Shown: piece after piece, positions 9,247 to 19,995 of the stretch | How positions within the stretch are numbered: position 1 is the stretch's first letter | Layout: each line of letters starts with the position of its first letter | NCBI GenBank assembly: GCA_029834535.1 | Contig: JAQMWT010000160.1 | Span: 1 to 36,663 of the forward strand | Reading direction: 5' to 3' | DNA length: 36,663 bases | DNA from: Chrysophaeum taylorii | Taxonomy: Eukaryota > Sar > Pelagophyceae > Pelagomonadales > Pelagomonadaceae | Translations under genes and position numbers: made by a program | Notes under the pieces: generated by a model | The model's input: the letters and a program-made list of their open reading frames with translations, nothing else | What the model was told of the DNA's origin: nothing | Database searches by the model: none

Positions 9247-10180
9247 TAAATGCACAACGCTGCATTATTGCAGGTGGACTTCACCAATAGGGTTTCGCCT
9301 CTTTTCGCAAAGGCTTCGACGAAGGCATCATTGTCGTTGCCACGTGTGAAATCAACCAAACTATGCCCTTACCCTGATCGCCGACTGCGGTTGTGATGGA
9401 GGACGGTGCCTCATGAATCCTGAGCCTTGCGAGGGCATCCGCCCTCCCGGCGTAGGTTGGCACCTATTCGCCTCCCGGGCGGGCCGGTTGGCAGCCGGAA
9501 CGTTCGCAGTGGGACGGGGTATGGCCGGGGGGCGAAGACGGAAGGTTATCGACGAGTTGGTTGTCAGTCACATCGCGGTCTCCTCGTCGCATGGCGACAA
9601 GCTTGATGGTCACTCTCCGCCGACCGACCTTTCGGCACTCCTCGTCTACAGGCCCGTGATTCCGGGCTGGCTCCTGTCGGTCCGGCCTAGCTCCCATGCT
9701 CGGGAGAGGTCTGAAGTTAGTTAGTTAGTTAGCTATGCGCGCCCACGCGCAGCAACTGTTCCCGCACGCTCTGCATTATAAGGATCTCGAAAAACTCACT
9801 GCCGCCTTGCAAGCCGGCAAATTACGACTACCTCAACTTGACTTGGCTGTCTTCACCTTGCCTTGTCAACACCTGAGTGTAATGAAAGACTACGACGGCT
9901 ATGCCACTCCAGCAACTACCGACCTCTTCGTCAAAGAATAAACTCGCTCGTTGCACGCTCCCTACATACACCATTGTCGAGAACGTACCACCAAACCCGC
10001 AAACCCACCACGAGTACGCCCAGCTCGCAAAATGCTATCAAAGCATGGGTTACTTCCGACACTCCGGTGTCTACAATGCCTCCGCCTTTGGCGACGTCAT
10101 AAGCAAGAATCGATACCTCGCTGTCTTCGCACGACACCCGCTAAACGGCTACAACCTCGAGAAAACCGCTTATCCCTGGT
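9247..10180 (+). pseudogene. Retroelement C5-cytosine methyltransferase, third copy, split by a SINE
   Basis: Homology to the minus-strand element starts near GCAGGTGGACTTCACC (compare about 20305-20330 reversed). The N-terminal residues run to EINQTM, where a SINE-like element is inserted. The frame resumes at CTATGC (9733) with RAHAQQLFPHALHYKDLEKL. Motif IV is FTLPCQHLS (Cys codon 9864-9866), motif VI is IVENV (9979-9987) and motif VIII is SGVYNASAFGDVISKNRY. A TAA lies near 9940. The copy stops inside the coding sequence at 10180, where the coiled-coil-ORF element begins in the opposite direction. Motifs IX-X are missing. Confidence 0.85.
9367..9732 (+). mobile_element. SINE-like element inserted in the methyltransferase
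   Basis: It starts near CCCTGATCGCCGACTGCGG and ends with (TTAG)n. A 6-bp direct repeat CTATGC flanks it (9361-9366 and 9733-9738), and removing one copy restores the methyltransferase reading frame. The body matches the copies at 30437-30723 and 32296-32648. I could not find convincing pol III A and B boxes. Confidence 0.85.
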
Positions 10181-10400
10181 GGAGAGATTTGACCCTCTCC
10201 GGGTACATGGTAGAGACTGCGTGCAGTCTTAGGCGTGTACAGACCATTCCGCTTGTCACATGCTACTACACAAGGTAGGGATTTAGGCCCTAACTCCTTA
10301 AGGACATTAGGTCCTATATGAGCGTTCACACAGACAACGAGGAATGAAGCCTCCATTACTTAAACAGAAAACCCCATACCTGACGGTACGCACCTTGAGG
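10181..10400. other. Terminal hairpin array, copy 1
   Basis: Consecutive short inverted repeats: GGAGAG/CTCTCC (10181-10200), AGACTGC-GT-GCAGTCT (10214-10229), TTAGGCCCTAA, AGGACATTAGGTCCT (10301-10315) and TACCTGACGGTA. The same series occurs at 22892-23110. It is likely a structured 3' end of the transcript or DNA. Confidence 0.7.
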
Positions 10401-10716
10401 TCTACTCCTTGTTGGAAGTGAACTGCAGATCTAATTCTTCATAATCTCAAAGTCATAATGGCGGAAGGGTAAGGAAGGAAAGAGGGAAAGCCGTATTGCG
10501 GAGAGAAAACCCTCTTGTGGAGATAGGTGTGAAAGGAGTGAGATGTTCCAGTGTCGTACACATAATAGTGTAGCTCTCTGGACCCCCTCGACGTGTGAAA
10601 GAATGGTGTATGCATTTCAGACGTTCTCGAGGGCGGAACTTGTGTAATGTACATGAGAGCAGCGAACAAATTAAACAAACAGCAATAAAACAGGGGAAGG
10701 TAACATAACAAGTCAA

Positions 10717-11421
10717 TTTAGGAAGATGAGGTAGGGCGAGTCGTGACATTGCGCAAAGAAGCGGCATCCACAACAGATGTGTGGTCCAAGTCATCATCAC
10801 TTTTATCTTCCAGTTCCTTTAACTCTGGAGAGGAAGCATCATGATCTTCGGATTGGTCGTTAGCAGCGCATTGTTTGTAGTAATAGCATCACTGAGGGTG
10901 ACCAGGGGTGCCATAACAGAAGGAAGGACATAGCTGCGTCCGGTGTTAAAGTATGTAAATCTGTTGCTGGAATAACTTGATCCTGTGCATCAGACATTGC
11001 GGTATGTAAATTATGGCTGCATCGTCGATTAGAGTTTGCTGTGCCTCATCATAGGTATTTGGAGGAAACTGTCCAATAGACGAAATAAGCGATCGTGAGA
11101 TTATGTGGACAAAGACAGCAAGGGCCGGTATTATAGTATCTTGGTGCATTTGGTGGCTTGATAGTATGCTATCCAAGAGCGCGACGTATTTAAGATTCTC
11201 GGTTGCTTGAGCGTTTAAGGTGTCGTAAGCTTCTTGTACCTGGGTTAAGTTCTTTAGCGCAACCGATACTTGTTGATCTCGTGCCATCAATTGCTGCTCA
11301 CTGTTAGTGAGACGTGAGGATAAAGATATTGAATCTCTCCTTTTAACTGGCGTAAAGATTCAACCACATTGTCGTTAGATTCGTATGGCGTGGACTCAGC
11401 AGATGGAGTTTCGACTGGTGC
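10717..11421 (-). pseudogene. Coiled-coil retroelement ORF, C-terminal part, broken
   Basis: This matches the C-terminal two thirds of the 366-residue ORF at 23425-24525. The central segment (10946-11290) is in frame and encodes VALKNLTQVQEAYDTLNAQ and AVFVHIISRSLISSIGQF. Frameshifts occur on both sides, and the N-terminus is removed by the inverted-repeat junction at 11421. The function is unknown; see the complete copy. Confidence 0.75.
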
Positions 11422-13337
11422 TTGTGGGGTAGGAGGGATTTGACGGGCGGAGATAGTACGCGGGACCTAGTCGGGTCATCGCCGAGTCGTGGGGCAGGCG
11501 AAGAGAGGACGGGCCCCGCCCGTAGATCGTACGAATGCTGCCGCCGGATGTATGTGCGACGAAGGGTGACGTCCTGCTGGGATCGGGCGGCCTGGGTGGG
11601 GTTCCCCGAGGCGGCGACATGGGTGAGGGCAGTGAGGGCAGCGAGCCCGGCCTAATGCGTTGGCGATCCCCACTATCGGTAGATGCGGCGAGTTTGGGCC
11701 GCCTTTGCCTCTGTGAAGTTGGCGCAGCCGCTTGCCACCCAGGTTCGCGCAGCGATGCGCTCTGCGCATGTTTGGGCGAGAGCGTGGCACGCCGCGCTGG
11801 CCTCACCGAAGGCACCAAAGACGAGGCCGGCGACGGTGCCGTAGCTACGTAGCCGCTGTTCGACAGGGCCCAAGCCAGGCGGTGGTGCTGTACCCGGCTG
11901 GGGGATGATGGCGTCGATGCCGCGGGCGTGAGCGAGGTATTCGGAGTGGACTTGCGCTGCGCGCCGATCGACAGGCGACGGGTGGGAGGGATGGAGGGCG
12001 TGGGCGGTGTACAACGAACCCCAAGCGAGGGTTTTGATGTCGTAGAGTTGCTCCTTGTTGTCGAGCGTGGTGAGGATGTCTGGGACGACGTGGCGACGGG
12101 CGAGATTGCGGTACCGGCCGTAGAGGCGCGTGCGAATGGTAGGGGCGACGACGTCAGCAAAGATGCCGAAACCTCGGACAGGGCTGGGATGCCGGCCTCT
12201 TTGACGCTGCAGTGGACGCAGTCGAGCTGGCCGTCATGCCAGGTGGTCCGCGCTCCTCCGCGGTTGACAAGTTTGGCCTCCGTGAGAAGCACCTTGTGAG
12301 CGTCGAGAACGACGTCAGTGCCCAGAATGCGAGTGCCCACGAGGCCCGAACAAGCTGGAGAGGGGTAGCCAAAGTACTGGGCACACATCTCAGCCAGCGG
12401 TTGGGGATTTGAAGGGCAGAGCTGGGCCACGAGCTGATGAACGTGGTCGAAGCGATCCCATGAGGACGCCGCTACTCGAAGTGCATCGGTGATGGGAAGG
12501 GTGGCCGCAAGGCGCTGGAGTGCAGTGGCCCGAGCTGTCTCGCGCTGGGAGGTTAGAGCACGCTGGAGTTGGGGTATGAGCACGGGTGTCGAGATGGTGG
12601 GGTCGACGAGGACGCCCATGGAGACGAATTCGCGGGAGAGAGGACCGTCGACGAGATGAACGTTGGCGGGGTCGCCGGAGCCAGCGCCGCCGTGGGAAGC
12701 CAGCGTGGTACGGAGATCAGCCCGAAGTCCGTCCCACGCAGTCTCGAGTGCTCGCCCCAGGCGGCAACCGGATGCGAGGAGGTGGTGCCAACGGTGCAGC
12801 TCGTTACCTGTGCGAAAAGAAGTGGCACCCAGGACGGAGGCGAGGCGGGGGAGGTAGCCAGGGTCCTCCAAGGCACCCGTAGGATCGCGAAGGTCGACGA
12901 GGTGTGGAAGGGCTTGGGCCGCCGTGCCAACAAAGGCGGCGGGGCTGAGGTCGGCGCTGGAGCGAATTCCGCCACCCCCATTCCGAGCAGGAAGGCGGTG
13001 GCGTTGAAGGACGATGTTGATGGAGTCAAAAACCTGACGCGGCTCTGCGCCAAGTGCTGTGGCGACGAAGCTGAGGACGGCAACGTCGAAGCGGCGGAGC
13101 GCGCTCAAGGCATTGGTGGGGTAGCAGTGTTGCGCGATGTAGTCCATGCGCGGGGCTATGCAGTAGGGGCCCAACGAGTACTTGCAGTGGAGGGTGACGT
13201 TCTGGAGCTTGGTGCGAATGCGGCTCATGTAGCTCACCTGAGCGTCAACCTCGCCTGTTTGTTTGTCTGTAAATGTCGACTGCGAAGAGGGGTGTGTGTG
13301 TGGGGAGCATGAAGGATGTGGGTGGGTTTGTGGGCCT
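11422..13337 (-). mobile_element. Non-LTR retroelement, truncated at both ends (right-arm copy)
   Basis: This is the counterpart of 4867-6779. The 3' UTR is cut at TGTGGGGTAGG (11424-11434), the arm's inner breakpoint, so the CAAA-rich tail is absent. The upstream duplicate of the 3' UTR piece (GTAAATGTCGACTGCGAAG) is present at about 13255-13337. Confidence 0.75.
11467..13251 (-). pseudogene. Non-LTR reverse transcriptase C-terminus with PD-(D/E)XK nuclease (right copy)
   Basis: This is the same protein region as 4949-6729, broken at different places. The first half is in frame: SALRRFDVAVLSFVATALG, DLSPAAFVGTAAQAL, GATSFRTGNELHRWHHLLAS, TDVVLDAHK and WHDGQLDCVHCSVKEAG. A frameshift near 12170 loses the PD-x12-DIK core from the main frame, although it is still readable in another frame (about 12040-12090). 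GPVEQRLRSYGTVAGLVFGAF is in a third frame (11673-12014). Between them the two copies show every conserved block of the domain, but neither is intact. The RT active-site region (YxDD) is absent from both copies. Confidence 0.75.
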
Positions 13338-13349
13338 GTTTGTTTGTCT

Positions 13350-13596
13350 CAGTGGGACGGGGTATTGCCGGGGGGCGCAGACGGAAGGTTATCGACGAGT
13401 TGGTTGTCAGTCACATCGCGGTCTCCTCGTCGCATGGCGACAAGCTTGATGATCACTCTCCGCCGACCCACCTTTCGGCGCCCCTCGTCTACAGGCCCGT
13501 GATTCCGGACTGGCTCCTGTCGGTCCGGCCTGGCTCCCATGCTCGGGAGAGGTCTGAAGTTAGTTAGTTAGTTAGTTTGTTTGTTTGTTTGTTTGT
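13350..13596 (+). mobile_element. SINE-like element, 5'-truncated (right-arm copy)
   Basis: It runs from CAGTGGGACGGGGTATTGCC to the tail (TTAG)n(TTTG)n at 13557-13596. It is the counterpart of 4612-4851 and about 110 bp shorter at its 5' end than the copy at 32296-32648. It lies head-to-head with the non-LTR element and next to the Helitron fragment. Confidence 0.85.
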
Positions 13597-13624
13597 CCCC
13601 CAATTTAGGGTGAGGATCAGGTAG

Positions 13625-14235
13625 ACGCGCGAGCCAGGCAGTGATCCTCCAAACCGTCTACGGCGACCTTGCAGACTGTTTCCACGACCCGCGGCGGCTC
13701 TTTCAGCGCGCCATTCTCACGCCCCGTCGAAACGATGTTGTCTATGCTGACAACGCGCGCATGACCGCGGCCTTTTTTCCCGAAGACGAGGCGTCGGAGT
13801 TCTTTTCGGCCGACTAGGTTGGGTCGGAAGCCGACGCCTCGCTCTTTGCAGTCGAGTTTTCAACTCCCTGACAACCAACGGCATGCTGACTTTGATCGCG
13901 AGCTTAAAGTCTTCGCAACCTCGACCCGTCGCACGGCCACTGCAACGGTACCAGATACATGATCGATCGTGTCGTGTCACCGAGGCTCCTCCAACCTGTA
14001 TCCCTTAAGGCCCGCCTACGCCAAACGATCAACAAGAGCCAGGGCCAGACGCCCCGCGAGGTCGGCGTCCTCTTGCCCAAGCCCGTCTTCTGTCACGTCC
14101 AGCTCTACGTGGCTCTCTGTCGATCGGCAGCCCCGAGGATTTGCTCTTCTGGGTCGACGACTCCACCCTACCCCACACGTGCTGCGCAATACCGATAAGC
14201 CCCCTCACGGCGTCTACACGCGCATTGTAGGTGAA
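13625..14235 (+). pseudogene. Helitron PIF1-like helicase, C-terminal fragment (right-arm copy)
   Basis: This is the C-terminal part of a Helitron Rep-helicase, a PIF1-family DNA helicase used in rolling-circle transposition. In order it shows VILQTVYGDLAD, LFQRAILTPRRNDV (about 13690-13740), a damaged VEFLNSLTTNGM, NLDPSHGHCNGTRYMIDRV (about 13918-13975), TINKSQGQTPREVGVLLP (about 14026-14080), VFCHVQLYVAL (about 14092-14120) and a VYTRIV end. The usual IPRI...RRQFP section between NGTR and TINKSQGQT is deleted, and there are stops at about 13815 and 13868. The Rep nuclease domain is not present. It is in the opposite orientation to the neighbouring methyltransferase. Confidence 0.88.
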
Positions 14236-14530
14236 CTTACTGGGACCAGGTGAACTTACTGGGGTTAGAGATTGGGACTAGGTGAGCTGAGTGACCAGGT
14301 GAACTTACTGGGACCAGGTGAACTTACTGGGGTTTTTCGAGTAAACTCAAGGGTTGGCGGCGCGTGCGGATCAAAGCAGCTTGGATTGGCGGGGGTGAGA
14401 GCGACGAGCTCAAAGGAGTGGGTGTGAGCTAGGAGAACTTCCTGACCAGGTGAACTTATATGAAACTTACTGGGGCAAGGTGAACTTACTGGGGTTAGAG
14501 ATTGGGACTAGGTGAACTTACTGGCCTGCA
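14224..14530. repeat. Direct-repeat block, unit AGGTGAACTTACTGG
   Basis: This is the counterpart of 3689-3992. Full copies of AGGTGAACTTACTGG lie near 14230, 14249, 14298, 14317, 14479 and 14512, with degenerate ones near 14450, around a unique core at about 14340-14440. The last copy contains the methyltransferase stop codon (14508-14510). Confidence 0.8.
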
Positions 14531-16004
14531 CTTGTTCGACGTGAAAGTTCACGTGGTGATGCGATTCGTGGAGTGCGAGGACAGCGCTGTACTTGGCCTG
14601 CAGCATGTTGTGCGGGACGGTGTTGGCCAGCGCATTGAACGCGAAGTACGGCGGGTGCTGTTGGAACAGGCGGAGCAGTTCTGGGTCCGAGTGGTGTCCG
14701 AACTCTGCGATTTCATTGAGAGTCGCATAGCGGATGTGGTCGGGATGGAGTGGCTCGTGCTGGTTGGGTACGAGCCAGTGACCGAGTAGCACTTGGTGCG
14801 TTTCTGAAGCGTGTCTCCGATGTGGCCGACATAGTCCGCGTAAGTGGGACGTGCTTTGGACTTTATGAGTCCCGTGGGGTCATCGAGTGTGATTCGCCCT
14901 TGTGAATCGATCGCGGCAAAGCCGGGATGCGAGCGATTCATATAGTGGACCCACGTGGAGGGGCGCGTTCAGCTGTGAGCGGCTGCCAAGGAGTTGGTGT
15001 AGGCGACGACCAGAAAGGCGGTACCCTTGGGAACATCCAGGGAAATGGTGTGCGTTGGGGAGAAGACTGCGGGTTGGTGGGAACAGTCCAATATCCGAGG
15101 GGGCCTGGAATGTAGGGTGAGGGAGGCGCGCGGGAAGTAGCCACATGCGACGGCAGTAGCGACAGTGCCGGTGATGGCTCCATCCAAATGGTAAGCACAT
15201 TGAGACTCTGATGCGTGAAAACAGCGAAGCGTGTTCCAAGCGGCGAGGGTTGGATGTTGCGACAAGTGGTTGTGCAGCAATGTGAAAACCAAGAGATGGG
15301 AGGTGTTGGTCATGGAAGCATAGGGAGTGCCGTCTGCGTCTAGACCTATATCCGTGAAGGGCTTGGTGAAGCGTGCAATCATTTGGCAGATGCGTGCATT
15401 TTCGGAAATCGAGAGTTTAGAGGCGTTGGCGGGGTTGTAGGAAAATGTGGCCTTGTGCTGGTAATAGTCCAAGGTGGAGCGGGTCACTGTGCCACGAAGG
15501 GCGGGGTGGGCGATCCAGAGATCGTCGGGGATGGTGTGACTGTGGTTCAGTAGAGGGGCCATGCTCGGAGGAGATATTAACCAAGGAGAAGCGGTTTTCT
15601 CGAGGTTGTAGCCGGTGAGCGGGTGTCGTGCATATACAGCGAGATAGCGGTTCTTGCTTGTGACGTCGCCAAAAGCGGAGGCATTGTAAACACCGGAGTG
15701 TCCGAAGTAACCGTTGCGCTGATAGCATTTGGCGAGTTCAGTGTACTCGTGATGAGTTCGGGGTTTGGGGGGCACATTCTCGACAATGGCATATGTCGGG
15801 AGCGTGCAACGAACAAAGCGGGTTTGTTATTTGACGAAAAGGTCGGCGGTCACCGGAGTGGCATAGCCGTCATTACTCCGATGTTGACACGGCAAGGTGA
15901 AGACTGCCAAGTCGATTCGAGGTAGTCGTATTGCCGGTTTGCAGAGCGGCAGTGAGCTTTCTTAGATCCGCATAATGCTGAGCGTGCGGGTAGAGTGGTT
16001 GCGC
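14508..16004 (-). pseudogene. C5-cytosine methyltransferase of a minus-strand LTR retroelement, C-terminal part
   Basis: This part continues the gene whose N-terminal part ends at 20226; the hAT element at 16013-20225 splits them. It begins with LYPHAQHYADLRKLTAALQ. Motif IV FTLPCQ has its Cys codon at 15887-15889, and motif VI IVENV lies at 15773-15787. Motif VIII is SGVYNASAFGDVTSKNRY (about 15645-15700). A variable target-recognition region follows (about 14970-15560). Motif IX-like YATLNEIAEFGHHSD (about 14690-14735) and motif X-like ALANTVPHNML (about 14605-14640) close the domain. An in-frame TAA (15827-15829) precedes motif VI, and there are frameshifts near 15935, 14935 and 14800. The enzyme would transfer a methyl group from S-adenosylmethionine to cytosine in DNA. 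As written it is a pseudogene, but the conserved blocks are very clear. Confidence 0.88.
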
Positions 16005-16012
16005 GGGCGCGC
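16005..16012. repeat. 8-bp target-site duplication of the hAT element (copy 1)
   Basis: GGGCGCGC here equals GGGCGCGC at 20226-20233. Eight bases is the standard hAT duplication length. Confidence 0.92.
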
Positions 16013-16072
16013 TAAAGATGCTCACGGACACTTCACCCGCATCCGAGGCAAGACCGCATCCGCTGGTCATCC

Positions 16073-16225
16073 GCGTCCGCGTGTTATCCGCATCCGCTCC
16101 TGGCGGGGCGTGTCCGCATCCGCGACGTGTCCGCATCCGCGGCGTGTCCGCATCCGCGGCGTGTCCGCATCCGCGGCGTGTCCGCATCCGAGACGTGTCT
16201 GCATCCGCGTATTATCCGCATCCGT
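16073..16225. repeat. 17-bp minisatellite at the hAT 3' end
   Basis: Tandem copies of GTGTCCGCATCCGCGGC. The unit is the same as at the other end of the element and in the same direct orientation on the plus strand. Candidate transposase-binding repeats. Confidence 0.88.
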
Positions 16226-16784
16226 GACCGTGCCAATCTGGGGCTGTCCGCTTCTACTACGAAGCTGCGTCCCCAGCCCCGTATACACGCGTCCAAGGCA
16301 CACCTGCGCCTGCGGCTGCTCCGAGTCTGCACGGTGTCCGCACTTGTGGCGAAAAGAGGCAACTTCGAATTCATGCCGCCATTGCCATCAAACACGTTCA
16401 ATTACGTAACTGTGCCCTCGCCCGTTTGATCCGAAGTCTGTTTACGTGCATGGTGCGCGATCTTGAAGCCCGCTGGGGGGGCGGCGAGCCGGGGAGCCAG
16501 GAGAGGCGCGAGCGGTGTTTTGCTCACGGCTAAAGGCTGCGACATGGACAGGATCTGGCGGTGCGAACACGAAGGAGGTGGCGGCAAGGGCAAAGCGCAA
16601 GCTCAAGGCAGGGAGAGAGCTGCTGACGAGAAGATTGCCTAGAAGCCAGGGGCAGGGAGTTGGTGTTCGCGCTATGAGCATAGGCGCGAAGCCGCAGGAA
16701 GCGGAGACACGAAAGAGGGGTGGAAAGAAAAGGAAGGGCGTCATCAAGGGAAGAGCGAGAAAACGCCCAGAGGAGGTGCGAGGA

Positions 16785-19774
16785 CTATAGGTGATCAGGT
16801 GTTTTCGGCGCCGGACTCTTCATCATCGACCTCGGTGTCGTACTCGGGATTGTCGTGCTCACCAGTGGTGTTTGGCGTTTCTTTGAACAACGCCCAAAGG
16901 CGGTCGTAGTCGATGCCGCCGTCGAGTTCTTCCAGATGGGGAAGTTATGTTCGATGATTACAAAGGCCTTGAGCAGCCTGGGCCTGAGGCGAGAGCGAAG
17001 CGGCATCTTGGTCAGCTTCGTGAACCTGAAGACCCGCTCCTCGTGAGCTTCAGTGATCTGTGCGCAGCCCTTACTCTCAAACAGCAAGGTTGCCGTCGGG
17101 TATTCGTCGCGGATCATCGAGTTCGCATACATCTTTGTCATATCGAGACGCTGGCCGCGAACTCCATCTTCGACAACGAATTGCTGGTATGTATCATAAG
17201 TCATCGCCCGGAACTTAGCCAGCTCGATGTGAGCGTCGTGTTTCTGCCGCGTAGTCGACTGGCTCATCCGCTGATTCGTTATCATCGCCGAGGTCGAGAA
17301 GATCGTCGTCGGAGTCGGAGTTGGAGGCGGCAGTACGACGCTTCTTCTTATAGGGCGAAGGCTGCGTCGGTTCTGGCTGAAACGAAGCGAGTCTATCCGC
17401 CGCTTCCTCCCAAGCTGCCTCGAACGTGACAGTCGCGAGCTTGGCCTGTGCCTGCGGCAGAATGTTGTTTAGCTTTAGCGTTGGATTCAACGCCATCAAA
17501 ATCATCACCGCCTTCGCTGGCGCGCGGCGCAGGTGGCGCCGCTTCAGTTCTTCGACAAGCACCTGACGGAAAGTTTGAGTGGACTGGTCAACATATTCCC
17601 AGGGCATATCATCGAATTTGCGATTCGGGCCAATGCCGGTGTGTCGTCTTGGGACACACAGCTCCGGTTTCTCAAGCGACTTGATGCAACGATAAATGTA
17701 CACTCGCTCCATGTCGGCCACTGGAACGTCGCCTTCCGTCTGGAGAGTGAGTTTCATGGGTGGCTGCATGGCCGCCTCGAGCTGCGAGTTGACGCTCCAC
17801 TCGAAGTCAGTTAATGGCTGAGGAACCTTGCCGCGAGACGCGGAGGAAGAAGCGGGCTCGACGGCTCTAGAGGGGGCGTCGGTCTCTGTGGTCGCGTCTG
17901 TATCAGAACCTAGGCTTTCGTACTGGTCGCTCAACATGTCCTCGATCTCTGGCGCGACGTCAGCCTGGTTAATGACGTTCCTGGACACGACAGCCGGCCT
18001 CGACGACGTGCGGCGCGCTCTGTCGAGAACCACGGTTATTGGTATTTCAAGCACGTTGTTTCGAGTGATAGTATCGTTTTCGGCAGCCCACCGGTTAACA
18101 TCGCCCACAGCAGCTCCAAGCTCCTTGCCCTTGGGGACGCCGCGCCTGTTCTGTTCAGCCAGCAGTTCATTTGTGCGAGCCGACGATCGGTGAAAGAATG
18201 ACGCTATCTTTCTGTTCTTCTCGACTAGGGCTTTGACATCCGGGTTCTTCGACTGTTTCGTCCCGATGCCCAGTGCCCACAGAACTGCGCGTGCTGTGTT
18301 GTGCGGACGGCAGACCGAAAATCCATCGACTTCACGTAGGGCCATCTGCTTCGCTGCAACACCAAACGCTTCGCCGTCGAGAACTGCGTGTGCAACATTA
18401 TCAAGTCGTAATCCGGATTGTGCGAGTGTGTTCTTGTAGTCGTCGGCAACGTCGCCAGCAGTATCATTCTTAGCCGAGACCTCGAATCCAATCACTATCG
18501 GGGCGTTCGTCAACCTCGGCTGCTCGGAGCCCACATCCACCAATTTTCCTTTTATACTGTCCTCGGCAGAGAGTGCGCGAACGTCCAATTGGCTTTTCTC
18601 CTTGACGCCAATGATGACATTGGAGGTTGTACACTTGTATTTGCATTTGCCCTCGCCGTCTGTCCACCCATCCTCCGAGGTGCAGATGAAACCCGTCATC
18701 CGTTCCGCCCCGAACCTCTGAAACAAATCCAGCCGCCGGTCCCTGTCGTATTCCACAATTGCGAGAGCAATTCGATTACAGGTGGAGCGACAGGGCACGG
18801 CTGTCTCCGGCTCGATTTCGCGAATAAAATCTTTCATATGTTCTCCCTTCAGCAAGTTAAACGGCCGCAGCTCGCTGGCGCACGCTATCACGTACTTGAC
18901 AGCCTGGGAATGCATATTTAGGGACGCCACGCGCGAGACGAACCTGGGGTCAGCGTCCCTTGAGAGGCTATCTTTGACGGACCTCGCCGTTGACAATCTG
19001 CGAGGTGGAGAACGGCGACTTGCCTTTGATAAATTCGCCATAGATGGAGGGATAGTGTCGTTTAATAAAAGCAGACATCCGTCTGGTGTTCGATGGCTCC
19101 TTGATTGCATCCTTTCTCTTGCAAGGCTGCCGAACCAGCGGCAGCTTGTTGCCGCCCGGTAGGATGCATCTCATTTGAAACGCGACGCTCTTCTCTGAAA
19201 CGCCGCCGTCGGTGGACGTGCAGGCCAGGGGGCCGTTCGCTACTTCGAAGAACGCCTTGACGATTGACTTGTAGCGAGACTGGCCAGCGGTCTCATCGAC
19301 GTCGGCATCAGAGACACCCCCTTCGTCCTCGGCAGTTTCATCGGTGGCGTGCGATTCTCGATAAGCGTTGACGAGGCTCTGAGCCTTCACACGCTCATCG
19401 TTCTCCTTCTTCGTCTTCTCGTACCGCGCCTTCAGACTCGCAAAAGAATGAAATGGCCTCGAACTCCGGCATTCAACCCAGAACTCGCGTTCGCTGTCGT
19501 CGTCGACTTCATACTCCGGACACGAGATCTTCACCGCCTCTCTCTGCACCCCGCTCGGAAGTTTGTGCTTTGGTTGGTGCTCAACGAGAACAGCCAGCCA
19601 TTCTCTTCGACGTTCAGCAGCAGTCCCACCCTTCCACCATGTGCCAGGCATGGAAAATTGGTACCCGACGTCCTTCGAAAAGTCCTCGAAAACGAGCTTA
19701 CTCTGCGCGGCACCTTCCGACCCCCCGCGCTCCCCTCCCGATGCTGACCGCTTCTTGCTCGCTGTGTCGCTCAT
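16785..19774 (-). pseudogene. hAT transposase (frameshifted)
   Basis: A DDE transposase of the hAT superfamily in three overlapping frames (19774-18968, 19110-17215, 17285-16785), about 1000 residues, starting at ATG 19774-19772. A Cys/His-rich segment with RCILPGGNK, PCKRK and FIKRHYPSI (about 19020-19180) may be a BED-type zinc finger. CTSEDGWTD (about 18660-18685) fits the first catalytic Asp region. CRPHNTARAVLWAL (about 18270-18310) fits the C..H.LNLAV motif. A-L-N-P-T-x-K lies near 17480. MIRDEYPTATLLF and EERVFRFTKLTK with LRPRLLKAF (about 16940-17120) form the hAT C-terminal dimerisation region. Only two single-base shifts (near 18985 and 17255) separate this from an intact gene, so it is recently inactivated or carries sequence errors. 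Confidence 0.9.
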
Positions 19775-19995
19775 GAGATTGTCGATCTCCCAAAAACGAG
19801 ACCTAGCTTTTTAGGTCAACATGACGAGGTTAAAGGATTGCGGTCCTTACTACTGTATACCCCCTCTTAATGTCCGTCGACGGCAGCGTAAACCCTAGCT
19901 TTCATTACTGTGGCTGGTTAAGGATTGCGGATGTTGGACCGTTTCAGGCAGCGGAGGAGAGACGGAGAGCGACGCTCCCACACCACAGGCGTCCG

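Larger units (their letters stand above)
10181..11421 (-). mobile_element. Coiled-coil-ORF element, copy 1 (truncated)
   Basis: This is a near copy of 22892 to about 24120. Both copies start at exactly the same terminal hairpin, GGAGAGATTTGACCCTCTCC (10181-10200), next to unrelated flanks, so this is a true element end. The other side is cut at 11421/11422, inside the ORF, by the right arm of the giant inverted repeat. It includes a hairpin array, a 3' non-coding part and the C-terminal half of the ORF. Confidence 0.8.
11422..18275. repeat. Right arm of giant inverted repeat
   Basis: This is the reverse complement of 33-6779. The inner end at 11422 interrupts the coiled-coil-ORF element: the shared TTTCGACTGGTGCT is followed by different sequence here and at about 24130. 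It also truncates the tail of the non-LTR element. The outer end at 18275 is not a discontinuity, because the hAT element continues intact to 20225. Each arm is thus complete at the end where the other is cut. Confidence 0.93.

Noticed and set aside
9367..9440. tRNA- or 5S-rRNA-derived head of the SINE-like element
   Set aside because: No convincing A box and B box or 5S control region in the 5' part, only a GAATCC match.
9464..9697. Recurrent small frames (MGARPDRQEP...) found at several places on both strands
   Set aside because: They lie wholly in the SINE-like element and recur only because the element does.
33..18275. Whole inverted repeat as a simple missed-adapter read artefact
   Set aside because: Such artefacts give palindromes without a unique 4.6-kb spacer and with matching ends. 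Here the arms end at different points of the elements. Mis-assembly of repeats is still possible.
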